This document shows positions 36,582 through 44,877 of a DNA stretch of 64,000 bases, in pieces. Origin of the DNA: Bacillota bacterium (GTDB taxonomy: Bacteria; Bacillota; UBA4882; UBA8346); NCBI GenBank assembly GCA_023401925.1, contig JAEXDA010000013.1, positions 15,730-79,729 of the forward strand. Direction: 5' to 3'. Under the pieces are notes generated by a model. It was not told the origin of the DNA, searched no databases, and was given only the letters and a program-made list of their open reading frames with translations. Each line of letters opens with the position of its first letter. Position 1 is the stretch's first letter. Position numbers and translations under genes: made by a program.

Positions 36582-38300
36582 CTAAAACTCAAAATGTAAG
36601 CCTACGCCCAAAGTAGCAGCTTTTTCTTCAACCGGATGGTCATACCGGAAAACCCAAGTATATTTGGAGTTGCCCAAATTGAATTGGAGCCGCCAACCAT
36701 CTATGTTGGGGTGACCGGATGCTTCCACCTGAACGTTTCCCTTCCCCGCTTCCAACCGGGTACCTGCTTTCCAAGCGCCTTTGTGGGAATAGCCTTCACT
36801 GTCCAATCCATATATCCACGGATAATATTTCGCATAGAGACTCAAAGGTCCGAGGGGCTTGGTTTGATCACCAAACCCCACCATAAGCACAGCCTTCTTC
36901 AGCGTTCCCACCCCCTTGGCGGCTGAAAACTCCAAAGAAGTTTGATGCCCGTCGATTCCATTCAGTCTCTGCGATAATCCCATCCTGTAAAAATCAGCTT
37001 TTCCATACTCCAGTTCCAGTCTGGTATGGGTTGACAAAACCCAATTCAATTCCGACCACACGTTTGCGCTTTCTAACCCGATTTCCCAAAATGATTGAGA
37101 AGGTTGCTCCTGTTGTTGCTCTTCTTCTAAACTAAAACCTCCCAAAGAAGCCATGGGCACCAATCCGGCAGTCGTAGCCAAAGTAGTCTGGATATTTACC
37201 GGGGTGGCTGTCAACAATACCGCATAATACCGCTGCTGATCGATTTTAACCCTTTCAAGCAGCCATTTCTGATGGCTGTCATTAGTTTGCCGAACCACCG
37301 CCAATATTTGGCTTTGGCCGGGAGAGGTGGCAATTGTGGTAGAAATCATGCTCATCCGTTGGGTAGTCTCTGGAGAAGCATTGGTAGTGGAGATACTTCC
37401 CTGCTTGGCGGTTCCCAGAGAATCGTTAACCGCAAAACCCCGTCCAATGTAAATTTCCGATAAAACCCTTCCGCTATCGGCGTTCACTTGGACCGGGGTT
37501 ACCCGCAAGATAAAATGGTAGTCCAAATCGGCTGTTTCGCCTACTCGATGTTGGTTGGTAATGAACTGGGCGGTTTTTCCCGGGAGAGCAATCAACCAGG
37601 GCCGTCGAATTAGCTTGTCCGAACTCGAGGCGATGGTATTTTCGATCAATGCCTGGACTGGCCGATGGAGGCTCCATTGGTTTGGAGTTATAATGGCTTG
37701 ATGGATGCCATTTTGAGAATTATCATATGAACCGTTGAATAATAAATCCAAATCCGAATTTTGACCGATGTCAATGATTTGTAAATCATAAACCACTGCA
37801 ACTCCAGTTGACCCCCGGGATATTTGCCATAGTTTTTCGAGAATCTTATTCCGCAACGATGTTGGCGCTTTAACATAGGCAATTCCCAATTTTGGATCGT
37901 AGCTCACATATCGCTGATATTCTCCCAGTTGTACTTGGGCTTTGGGATCGATCAATCCAACCGGTACCAGACTCGAGTCGGTATCGGCGAATAGAGTCAC
38001 AGGAGACTGCGGCCCGCTAATTAAATAATACTTTTCCAGCTTGGTATAATAATACCCCAGCGGTTCCAAGATTGATTTTAATGCTACATCCACCGTATCT
38101 CCGCGGACTTCAGCCGGGACCGCACCTTGCAAACGGGGGTCGGCGATGATGGTCACTCCGAAGAGAGCCTCAATTTTTTGGAATGCCTGGGACAGGCTGA
38201 GCGTCCCTGCCGGTTCTGTTATCTCCTCCACGGCCACTGCCCGGATAGTGAAAATCATCACCGATCCACAAATAACCAATATCAACAAAACCTTTTTCAT
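36582..38300 (-). CDS. Secretin-like protein with STN domain and C-terminal outer-membrane beta-barrel
   Basis: This exported protein of 572 residues has a signal peptide (about 1-25) and an STN/secretin N0-like domain (about 35-95, with LSQAFQKIEALFGVTIIAD and VDVALKSIL). A middle part resembles the secretin pore domain (PGKTAQFITNQHRVG, ILRVTPVQVN, SPGQSQILAVVRQTND). The last 160 residues have alternating strands ending in LGVGLHFEF, the signature of an outer-membrane barrel. I know no common family with this combination. Its start overlaps the stop of the secretin gene (ATGA), so the two are probably made together. A role as outer-membrane gate or partner of the secretin in fimbria-like export is inferred. 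Confidence 0.7.
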   Translation of the reverse strand: MKKVLLILVICGSVMIFTIRAVAVEEITEPAGTLSLSQAFQKIEALFGVTIIADPRLQGAVPAEVRGDTVDVALKSILEPLGYYYTKLEKYYLISGPQSPVTLFADTDSSLVPVGLIDPKAQVQLGEYQRYVSYDPKLGIAYVKAPTSLRNKILEKLWQISRGSTGVAVVYDLQIIDIGQNSDLDLLFNGSYDNSQNGIHQAIITPNQWSLHRPVQALIENTIASSSDKLIRRPWLIALPGKTAQFITNQHRVGETADLDYHFILRVTPVQVNADSGRVLSEIYIGRGFAVNDSLGTAKQGSISTTNASPETTQRMSMISTTIATSPGQSQILAVVRQTNDSHQKWLLERVKIDQQRYYAVLLTATPVNIQTTLATTAGLVPMASLGGFSLEEEQQQEQPSQSFWEIGLESANVWSELNWVLSTHTRLELEYGKADFYRMGLSQRLNGIDGHQTSLEFSAAKGVGTLKKAVLMVGFGDQTKPLGPLSLYAKYYPWIYGLDSEGYSHKGAWKAGTRLEAGKGNVQVEASGHPNIDGWRLQFNLGNSKYTWVFRYDHPVEEKAATLGVGLHFEF

Positions 38301-39520
38301 TTGCCGATGACTTCGGCGGTAAGAAAGATTAATAAGTCACTGTCACTTTTTTGATCCATCTGTTGTTTGAAAAACAATCCAATGAGGGGGATATCCCCCA
38401 ATCCCGGAGTTTTGGAGGTACTTTTCTTGGTCTGTTTTTCGGTTAATCCCGCAACCATCACCGTTTGACCGGGAAGAAAACGGACCACCGAGGAGTATTC
38501 CCGGGTCCGGACCAGAATTTGGTTGGTCGTTGAGGTCGTATCGTCAAAAACATTCACTTTTTGGGTAAAGGTCAACTCGATCTGATCTCCGAAAAGTCGC
38601 GGGGTGACCTGTAATGTAGTCCCGGCTTCCACATTCTCCGTGGTGGAAGTGGTAGAAGTCGCGCCTTGCGATTGTAGGATCAAAGTCCGCCGGTCTCCCA
38701 CAAAAAGATTGCCGGTCTTGCCTTCCGTAACAATGACCATCGGATCGGAATTAATCACCGCTTTTTTATCATTCACCAAGCCTTGGATAACGGCGGCGAA
38801 ATGGCCGAAACTGGCGTTACCTTCTCCCCATATCACACCTGCGGCCAAATCCACGGCCAATTTTTTCGCCCCGCCGTTGGTCCCGTCAAAGTAGGCCGTC
38901 AATTTGTCCATTCCCCATTCTTTCAGGACTTGATTCTGGACCTCAGTCACCAGAGCCTTGATCCGGAACTGCCTTTTGGATACGTCTCCATCGATTTTAC
39001 CCAAATCGTCCAGGATCCGCCGGAGGATGGTCGGAGGGGCAATTACCGTGGCCATGTTTTGGGCGCTGTCAACTTTAACATAGGGTCCGTATGGTTCCGG
39101 AACCAATGATTTAATGCTTTCGCCCTGTACATTCCGGAAATGATAGACCCCGGTTTCGGTCAGTTCCGTGAAGGCCGGATTTTTGAGATTTGGAAGACCC
39201 ACCAGGTAGAAATCTTTTATTTTCCGGAAGGTATATCCCCCGCCGACCAGCATCATGTACAAAGCCTCCTCCAACGGGACTTCTTTTAATTCCAGACTGA
39301 TGGTTCCGTTAACGTTACTGTCGGCCACGATATTCACCTTGGTTCGCAAAGAGACCTCACTGAGGGCTTCCCGTAAATCCGATTCAAAGAAGGTCGCAGT
39401 CACCATCGGTTGCCCTGTTCCATCCCTATCGGCCGCCAGGCAATAACCATACCATCCTCTCCCCGAAATAAGCACCAAAAGGCTCATCATTATCAGAAAC
39501 CTTAATTGCGTATTCCTCAT
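38297..39520 (-). CDS. Secretin (GspD/PilQ family) outer-membrane channel
   Basis: The protein has a signal peptide (FLIMMSLLVLISGRGWYGYCLAA), then an N0/STN domain (SDLREALSEVSLRTKVNIVAD). A second small domain follows (VYHFRNVQGESIKSLV), then the full secretin domain with VQNQVLKEWGM, DPMVIVTEGKTGNLFVGDR, LQVTPRLFGDQIELTF and the closing SVVRFLPGQTVMVAGL, PGLGDIPLIGLFFK. Secretins form large multimeric outer-membrane pores in type II, type III and type IV pilus systems. No GspE, GspF, PilB or PilC homologue lies nearby. The ATG at 39520 is chosen for its GGAGG and signal peptide; a start at 39598 would overlap the chaperone stop but give an odd N-terminus. Confidence 0.88.
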   Translation of the reverse strand: MRNTQLRFLIMMSLLVLISGRGWYGYCLAADRDGTGQPMVTATFFESDLREALSEVSLRTKVNIVADSNVNGTISLELKEVPLEEALYMMLVGGGYTFRKIKDFYLVGLPNLKNPAFTELTETGVYHFRNVQGESIKSLVPEPYGPYVKVDSAQNMATVIAPPTILRRILDDLGKIDGDVSKRQFRIKALVTEVQNQVLKEWGMDKLTAYFDGTNGGAKKLAVDLAAGVIWGEGNASFGHFAAVIQGLVNDKKAVINSDPMVIVTEGKTGNLFVGDRRTLILQSQGATSTTSTTENVEAGTTLQVTPRLFGDQIELTFTQKVNVFDDTTSTTNQILVRTREYSSVVRFLPGQTVMVAGLTEKQTKKSTSKTPGLGDIPLIGLFFKQQMDQKSDSDLLIFLTAEVIGK

Positions 39521-39594
39521 TGCCAAAAAAACCTCCACCCATTTTCTAATTGATTCAACCCCAAAACCAGGAGTTTCCTGACAGCCGGCCAAGA

Positions 39595-41121
39595 TCATTT
39601 TTTTCGATCCATTGGCATCAGAATCGTTTTGATTACCTTGTCGCCTTCAAGGACTGTCACATCGGCTTGGTAGGCGGCAGACTCCAGGTTGGGTAGAAAC
39701 GCGGTCAAGTTGATGGTTTGACCGGGCAGTACCGAAGTCTGCCGTTGGTCTTCAGGTTTCAATGGAAGCAATGTTCCCAGGCTTTTGTTAGCCTTGTCTT
39801 TTAAAACCAGGCTCACCACGGGAGTTAGTTTAATTGTTCCGGTATTTTTGATAATTGCCGAAAACCGATAACCGTTTTTCTCCCTATCCCCATGGATACT
39901 CAACACCTCTGCCGCCCGGGTTTGGTTCCCGATGGTGATTGCTTCCAGAGAAATAGGGATCTCATCGAGTAATACCGGTTTATCGCCAGTTGAATACACT
40001 TGAAGGTTAAAACTGCCATAGCAACCTCGCACCGCTGCATCTTTAGGAATTTGGACGGAGATAATGGCCACTTCCGTCTGCCCGGCAGCAATAGTCAATG
40101 GATTGCCTGTCCGGACTGTCGGAAAGTTATTGGTAAAGATCGAATACGGATAATCCGGCGCGGCTTCTTCCGGAGTGAAGACTACTGTGACCGGCTTGTC
40201 CAATCGATTTTGCATTTTCAGTCTCTTCAACGAAAGCACTCCCGGTCGTCCTTCAAAGACTAGTTCATTTTGATCCAACTTCAAGACCTTCGGTGGGTGG
40301 GCAAAAACATAGTCACCCGTATGGATTTGGACATTTTTAACCTGCAAAATCTGGCCGGTTTCACTGTAATGATAAAAAAGACGCAGTTCATATTCACCAG
40401 GGGATAAAGACTCGGTGAGGGAGCCGATGTAAGCCAGCTCTCCTCCAGGCAACAAACGGGCTTGAGAAATTTTATTTTTCCAGAAATAAGACGGTCGCAG
40501 TTCCACCCGCTGAATCAATTTCCGTTCGCTATCCCGGAGAGTGGCGCTAGCGGTGGTCAGGAAATCGGTTTGTGAAATGTTTTTGATTTTTGCCCGGATC
40601 AGCGGAGTCCCTTTTTCATCCTTGACCAGATCCAATCCGGTTACTTGGACCCTGGGCCGTAATCCGAAGCTGTCGATCCGGATATAAATTCTGACCCCGT
40701 ATTGAATACTGACATCGAAACCGCCTTTTCTGGTTGGTTCTTCCGGGGCTATTTTCAACATGGCAAGGTAAGTGCCGCCCGGAGTGTTAAGCGGAACCTT
40801 CACAACCCCATCGATTTGAGCACTTGCGCCCGGGCTGACCACCGCAGTAGCCGGAATGGCGATCCAAGTGGCAGGCGCTACCCCCTTCTCAAAGGGACTG
40901 TATTGTAAATCACCCGTCGGTTGCTGTATTATTTTTTCCAACGATAATTTCAGTTTCTCGGTTTGTCCGCCCGGATTCAGCTTAACGTTAAAATTCATCG
41001 TATCACCGGGTTTTCCGCTCAGCTCCACAGTAAGAGGCACTACCCCTACAGCCAGGGAATAAGGAACCACTAAACTCATTGCCAGGCAGAACAGGAGTAA
41101 AAAAAGGAATTTTCTTGGCAC
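39595..41121 (-). CDS. PapD/DUF916-like periplasmic chaperone or surface-assembly protein
   Basis: This protein of about 508 residues starts at a GTG 11 nt after GGGAGG; upstream codons belong to a MITE-like element. A signal peptide (RKFLFLLLFCLAMSLVVPYSLA) is followed by Ig-like sandwiches. The first (about 25-150: VVPLTVELSGKPGDTMNFNV, then YGVRIYIRID) recalls the N-terminal domain of pilus chaperones and of DUF916 proteins, which bind WxL surface proteins. Two or three further Ig-like domains follow (KNTGTIKLTPVVSL). Being placed between pilin-like genes and the secretin, it probably escorts or anchors the pilin-like proteins. The family assignment is moderate and the role is inferred. 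Confidence 0.7.
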   Translation of the reverse strand: MPRKFLFLLLFCLAMSLVVPYSLAVGVVPLTVELSGKPGDTMNFNVKLNPGGQTEKLKLSLEKIIQQPTGDLQYSPFEKGVAPATWIAIPATAVVSPGASAQIDGVVKVPLNTPGGTYLAMLKIAPEEPTRKGGFDVSIQYGVRIYIRIDSFGLRPRVQVTGLDLVKDEKGTPLIRAKIKNISQTDFLTTASATLRDSERKLIQRVELRPSYFWKNKISQARLLPGGELAYIGSLTESLSPGEYELRLFYHYSETGQILQVKNVQIHTGDYVFAHPPKVLKLDQNELVFEGRPGVLSLKRLKMQNRLDKPVTVVFTPEEAAPDYPYSIFTNNFPTVRTGNPLTIAAGQTEVAIISVQIPKDAAVRGCYGSFNLQVYSTGDKPVLLDEIPISLEAITIGNQTRAAEVLSIHGDREKNGYRFSAIIKNTGTIKLTPVVSLVLKDKANKSLGTLLPLKPEDQRQTSVLPGQTINLTAFLPNLESAAYQADVTVLEGDKVIKTILMPMDRKK

Positions 41122-41165
41122 CGCCGTGAACACCTCCCAGTTAAAATTGCAATGATAAAAGATTC

Positions 41166-41351
41166 GGGCTGTTGCAAAAGAATTTTCGGTACGTTTACGT
41201 GCATTTATGCGCGCAGGCATGGCAGAGATATCGCGCTGTAGCGCACCAATCTATACACTTTTGCATATTGTCTGGTACAATATATGAAAGTGCATGCACG
41301 TTAACGCCATGGCGCGATATCTCGTTCATTTGAAATATTTTGCAACAGCCC
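41166..41351. mobile_element. 186-bp MITE-like element with 14-bp terminal inverted repeats
   Basis: The ends GGGCTGTTGCAAAA and TTTTGCAACAGCCC are perfect inverted repeats. An inner inverted repeat (GATATCGCGC and GCGCGATATC) and TGCATGCA-type dyads add fold-back potential. It encodes nothing. GGGCTGTTGCAAAA-type ends occur in several DDE IS families, but the IS1182 element in this window has different ends, so the parent is elsewhere. It lies just upstream of the chaperone gene and cuts the fimbria cluster in two. Confidence 0.7.
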
Positions 41352-41390
41352 CATAAACCAATATCCATACCTGATTATCTGTTTCTATGT

Positions 41391-41421
41391 AAATCATTTG
41401 ATTAAATCATTTGATTAAATC
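41391..41421. repeat. Short tandem repeat, 13-bp unit
   Basis: The unit AAATCATTTGATT is repeated about 2.4 times between the MITE-like element and the pilin remnant. Each unit is nearly self-complementary. It could form part of a promoter or just be slippage. Confidence 0.5.
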
Positions 41422-41461
41422 AGTATGATAAGGGAATTACATAAATCGTAACAAATGCCCG

Positions 41462-41620
41462 TTAATTACCTGCGTGTTGACTGTAGACCTCCACTCCATC
41501 CTGTACTTGATAATGAAGGGTGAAGTCCTTGGATGCCTGATCCAGCGCATGATCCCAAGGCAACCCATCCTGAGCCGGTTTATATTGGGGAGTGGTATTG
41601 CCGGTGATGAATTCAAGGGA
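41462..41620 (-). pseudogene. Third pilin-like copy, C-terminal fragment
   Basis: Directly after the stop of the pilin-like gene at 41621, in the same frame, about 52 codons encode a diverged copy of its C-terminal part. HALDQASKDFTLHYQVQDG and VEVYSQHAG match ALDQSSDTFTISYQVVDG and EQVYSQHAG of the intact gene. It ends with a stop before the last beta-strand (KIKLTVVAQAY in the intact gene). It has no start or ribosome site. I read it as the remains of a third tandem pilin gene. Confidence 0.65.
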
Positions 41621-42160
41621 TTAATATGCCTGAGCCACAACAGTCAATTTAATTTTCGCCGAATAATCACCGGCATGTTGACTGTAAACCTGTTCACCAT
41701 CAACGACTTGGTAACTGATGGTAAATGTATCGGAGCTTTGATCCAAGGCGCTGGAGACTACCATCTCATTGCCAAAATCCGCCAGGTTTTGGAAAACCGG
41801 CGTTGCTGTTCCGGTTGTAACTGCATACAAAGTGGTCAGGGTACTGGCGTCATGATTCTCGCCCTGGCTGGTCATGGGGGTGACATCCAAAATGATATCA
41901 ACCGCGCAGTTGGCAACGGCTGAAACCTTCAAAGAACCGATTTGTTGCTCGTTGGCTTGGCCGCTGAGATGAGCCGGCGCTGCAAAGTCCCCCCAAGAGA
42001 ATTCGGCGTAAGGAGTCACATAAGCGGAGACGGTTTTATTAGCGGTCACACCGTCAGCGGTCTTGGAGATATTTCCATGGGCGTCGGGAGCGGCAATCGC
42101 CAAACTACCGGCCAATAGCGATAAGCTGAACGCGATTAACAACGCAAATATTTTTTGCAT
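41621..42160 (-). CDS. Pilin-like secreted beta-sandwich protein, paralogue B
   Basis: This 179-residue exported protein has a signal peptide ending in SLAIAA and a mature start PDAHGNISKTADG. The body is rich in Val, Thr, Ser and Ala in alternating strands. It holds a single cysteine in ANCAVDIIL and ends in SQHAGDYSAKIKLTVVAQAY. Paralogue A shares the same layout and end. Size and pattern resemble CS1/spore-coat-U-type fimbrial subunits, but I cannot name the family. AAGGAGG lies 9 nt from the ATG at 42160. It is probably a major subunit of the secretin-linked fimbria-like structure. Confidence 0.72.
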   Translation of the reverse strand: MQKIFALLIAFSLSLLAGSLAIAAPDAHGNISKTADGVTANKTVSAYVTPYAEFSWGDFAAPAHLSGQANEQQIGSLKVSAVANCAVDIILDVTPMTSQGENHDASTLTTLYAVTTGTATPVFQNLADFGNEMVVSSALDQSSDTFTISYQVVDGEQVYSQHAGDYSAKIKLTVVAQAY

Positions 42161-42221
42161 GGTCATAATCCTCCTTTATTCAATCCTCTACCATTTTTGA
42201 ACCCGAGACTTAAATCTAAAC

Positions 42222-42782
42222 TTAATAGGCTTGTGCCACTACATTCAAGGTGATGGTCGCTTGATAGGCGCCTGCATGTTGACTGGTAACACTATCGCCA
42301 TCGGAAACCTTATAATACAAGGTGAAATCTCTGGACTCTTGATCCAGGGCGCTCATGTATTTATTGGCGGTATTGGTTGAATACTCGGAAGATTGAGGTA
42401 CATTGACATTGGGTTTACCGGGCTTTACCGCATATTGCGTGTTGATGGTGTCGGTATCCGTTGCAGCATGGCCGTCCTCCACTGAAAGATCAGTCTTCAT
42501 TTGAGGGGTCGTCAGGGTAATGTCAACAGCACAGTTGGCGGCCACATTAAACCCTAAGGTACCGATAGCGGATTCGTTGGCCTTTCCGGAAAGAGTTGGA
42601 GTTGAAAGGTCACCCCAGGTAATCTCGGCATAAGGATCGACCACCGCGGTGATGATATGCTCGGCAGAGATGCCGGCGCCCCGATTGGAGATATTTCCGG
42701 CAGCATCCGGAGCCGCTAGAACGATACCGCAGAGTGTCCATAATAAAACGCCACCCACCAAAAGAAAACAGAACTTTTTCAT
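42222..42782 (-). CDS. Pilin-like secreted beta-sandwich protein, paralogue A
   Basis: This 186-residue exported protein is homologous to paralogue B. It has the signal peptide KFCFLLVGGVLLWTLCGIVLA, the PDAAGNISNRGAG start, the AEITWGDLSTPTLSGKANES core, one cysteine in ANCAVDITL, and SALDQESRDFTLYYKVSDGD before the shared end TITLNVVAQAY. AAGGAGG precedes the start. The conserved last strand could be a donor strand for subunit joining or a recognition signal for the chaperone. It lies 56 nt upstream of paralogue B and 97 nt after the putative minor subunit. Confidence 0.72.
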   Translation of the reverse strand: MKKFCFLLVGGVLLWTLCGIVLAAPDAAGNISNRGAGISAEHIITAVVDPYAEITWGDLSTPTLSGKANESAIGTLGFNVAANCAVDITLTTPQMKTDLSVEDGHAATDTDTINTQYAVKPGKPNVNVPQSSEYSTNTANKYMSALDQESRDFTLYYKVSDGDSVTSQHAGAYQATITLNVVAQAY

Positions 42783-42879
42783 TGTAATTTTCCTCCTTCA
42801 ATTGAATTTTTCTGAGTTCACCACTTCTAAACCGGGAAATTATAGGCGTTGACCACCCCCTTTGCGGATTCGCTATTCG

Positions 42880-43374
42880 TTATTGACAGGCAGTTATCCT
42901 TACTCCTCCCTCGTAACGACCGGCGGGTTGAGCTATCACCTCACCAATGGTAATTCCCCCGTAAATAATGAACTCGATTGCCCGATGGCCTCCAAAATCA
43001 CGGTAAATCCGTAAGGGAGGGCTCCCCGGTTTGAACGAAAACCGGTCATTACCTGCCTCGTTTACCCAATAGATTACGTTTAAAGCAGTTTTCTCTCTGG
43101 CAGGATCGGTATCATATAAAGGACTGGCTGAGAATTCGATCCGCAACTGCCCGCTTCCCTTGATTAAATATCTCCCGCACTGGAGCTCCCGGTAAAAGCC
43201 GGTGGTACCCGGCAAATCGAATTTTAAGACCTGCAAAATTTCGATTTTGAGATTTTGATTTTTGCTTTCCGCCGACAGGTCAAGCGGAGCGGCAAAGCTG
43301 TTGGTTCCCCATCCAAAATAAAAACAGCCGATCATTCCGGCTATTATGAATTGAAAAATTATTTTAGGTTTCAT
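42880..43374 (-). CDS. Small secreted protein, possible minor or tip subunit of the fimbria-like cluster
   Basis: This protein has about 164 residues from the ATG at 43374 (GGAG 11 nt upstream). A signal peptide ends near TNSFAAPLDLSAESK. The mature part is beta-rich with two cysteines (RELQCGRYLIKGSG and the C-terminal RITACQ) that could form a disulfide, a feature the two pilin-like proteins lack. It is the first gene of the cluster, where tip or initiating subunits are often encoded. I do not recognise the family. Confidence 0.6.
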   Translation of the reverse strand: MKPKIIFQFIIAGMIGCFYFGWGTNSFAAPLDLSAESKNQNLKIEILQVLKFDLPGTTGFYRELQCGRYLIKGSGQLRIEFSASPLYDTDPAREKTALNVIYWVNEAGNDRFSFKPGSPPLRIYRDFGGHRAIEFIIYGGITIGEVIAQPAGRYEGGVRITACQ

Positions 43375-43753
43375 TGTTCTACCACTCCTTATCATACTGG
43401 CGCGCCCAAGATCCGTTGTTGGTAGTTCCGAATGAAAAAAGCAGATAAGAAATCCTGAACCTATCCCTATTGGTTTATATGTCAGAAAAATACAATTATG
43501 TGTAATTTTAAATAAAACAGGCTGTCCGAAAATCCATTGAAAAAAATGCTGCAATTGGCTTGGACCTGGATTTAAAAAAAGTTACGCCGCCGTGAAATCT
43601 GTTATACCCCTTTACAATGATAGTATTTACAATTATTATCAAAAAAATAACCTTAAATGAAATTGTGTTGCATTAACCGGTTGAATTCATCATTGGGTAC
43701 TATTTTATGTAACAATCATTGTTGTCACTATTACAACGGCTTCGCCTTTTTTG

Positions 43754-43779
43754 AACTCCCCCGCATAGCGGGGGGTTTT
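43754..43779 (+). terminator. GC-rich hairpin, plus-strand terminator-like
   Basis: CCCCCGC, loop ATA and GCGGGGG form a strong stem followed by TTTTC on the plus strand. No plus-strand gene is visible just upstream. It may also back up the minus-strand terminator next to it. Confidence 0.5.
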
Positions 43780-43792
43780 CAAATGCATAAAC

Positions 43793-43824
43793 AAAAAAAC
43801 GCCCCGGTCTCCGACCGCAGCGTT
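43793..43824 (-). terminator. Intrinsic terminator downstream of the RT-like stump
   Basis: On the minus strand AACGC, CGGTC, loop GGA, GACCG and GCGTT pair around a small internal loop and run into TTTTTTG. It terminates transcription coming from the small frame at 43924-44100. Confidence 0.75.
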
Positions 43825-43923
43825 ACGTTTCATTTTTCTCTTACCTTCTGGACTCCACCGGGATCTCGAAGAAATCCCGCATTTATCCATTACCATATTG
43901 CCACATTTTTCAAAAAAAGTGTG

Positions 43924-44100
43924 TCAATTCAGTTTGACATACTCTAGACGCACGGGTTGTGGCTTACAGCTATCCTTTCTGAGCTTTTCCACCAGATTTT
44001 TGATATTCCCCTCAAGATTTTTAGCATATTCTTCTTTAGTTACTTCAGCGATTCCATTCTGGAAAAAATTGATCCATTCCTGTGCATAGGAAAAACCCAT
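43924..44100 (-). pseudogene. N-terminal fragment resembling a group II intron reverse transcriptase
   Basis: A 58-codon frame with a strong GGAGGGG site encodes MGFSYAQEWINFFQNGIAEV followed by NLEGNIKNLVEKLRKDS and KPQPVR. The N-E-N-I-x-x-L-x-x-x-L-x-x-x-x-(Y)KPQPV(R/K) pattern is that of the start of group II intron RT/maturase proteins, just before the first RT block. The frame diverges after KPQPVR and stops. No other RT motifs and no domain V hairpin were seen nearby. It is either a truncated retroelement or a small gene of unknown use. Confidence 0.5.
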
Positions 44101-44527
44101 CAAAAATCCCCTCCGTATGCAGCGTTTATCATTGCTTCAAAGCATCACGGAGCCCGGCCAAACCGGCGAAAAACATTTACCCTATTCCCTCCCCCATAGC
44201 GGACTTTCCGGATTCCATGGGAGAGGAGCGCCGTCTTGATTCAACCCCGGGGGCGAGGGCATGGCGCAAACCCGGCATTGAAAAATGCCTAAAAAAAGTT
44301 AACGGAGACAAGATTCAACGTCTTTATTAGAGACGCGGATTCACAGATTTACAGGATTAGAACTGGTGAAGCTGGTCTGCAATTCATAGGGGTTTTAAAA
44401 AAATCCCGTTAATCCAGAAAATCCTGTTCATCCTGTTTCAGTTCTTTTCGTTAGGCCCCACGGAGTTTAGCGATCAAACATTCAAAATATTTATTACATC
44501 CTCAAAGTTTTTCTCTTCGAGAAATGA
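44101..44527. other. Intergenic region with short dispersed repeat-like sequence
   Basis: No gene is supported. Around 44340-44440, fragments such as ATTTACAGGATTAG and AATCCTGTTCATCCTG resemble the short ATCCTGTTAATCCTG-type intergenic sequences seen in many bacterial genomes. A GGCATT-GAAA-AATGCC hairpin lies near 44271-44286. Confidence 0.35.
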
Positions 44528-44850
44528 TTGATTATTTTCGAAAAGGATCGATTATTTACGGAAAGGATCGATTTTGTCCTTCAGAGGACCGATCGGGTCA
44601 CAAAAAGGATCATTTCCGTAACCGGATCGATCAATTCTTCCCATAAAAAGTCCTTTTTATCGTTCAAAAGGTCGATCGGGCTCCAAAAAAGTTCCTTTTC
44701 CCCCTCCGATCGGTCCCTTTCAAAGAATCCTTTCCGTCATAAAAATGATCTTTTCCGTAACGGAAAGGCTCGCTTGAATCATCCAAAGGATGCTTTCCGC
44801 CCCTCAAAGGATTCCTTCCGTGGTAAAAATGATTCTAATAGGATCGATCC
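44528..44850. repeat. Degenerate 21-nt-periodic repeat
   Basis: The sequence stays open on the plus strand, and its translation has a clear seven-residue period (DRLFTER, IDFVLQR, TDRVTKR, then SFLSFKR, SIGLQKS, SFSPSDR). At the DNA level AAAGGATC- and GATCGATC-like words recur about every 21 nt. There is no ribosome site or signal. It is probably a decayed 21-nt tandem repeat of the same style as the array at 63593-63915, not a gene. Confidence 0.5.
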
Positions 44851-44877
44851 GGCCACCCCAATAATTTTTTCGGTGAG

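Noticed and set aside
36344..36592. 82-codon frame between the GH38 gene and the secretin-like gene
   Set aside because: It lies over short AAAAACCATC repeats, overlaps the preceding gene and has no ribosome site or domain.
36582..41121. Type II secretion or type IV pilus operon
   Set aside because: A secretin is present, but there is no assembly ATPase, platform protein, prepilin peptidase or pilin with a class III signal peptide in the cluster.
41121..41220. Upstream extension of the chaperone-like gene to the ATG at 41220
   Set aside because: These codons overlap the MITE-like element and would bury the signal peptide. The GTG at 41121 has a ribosome site and puts the signal peptide at the N-terminus.
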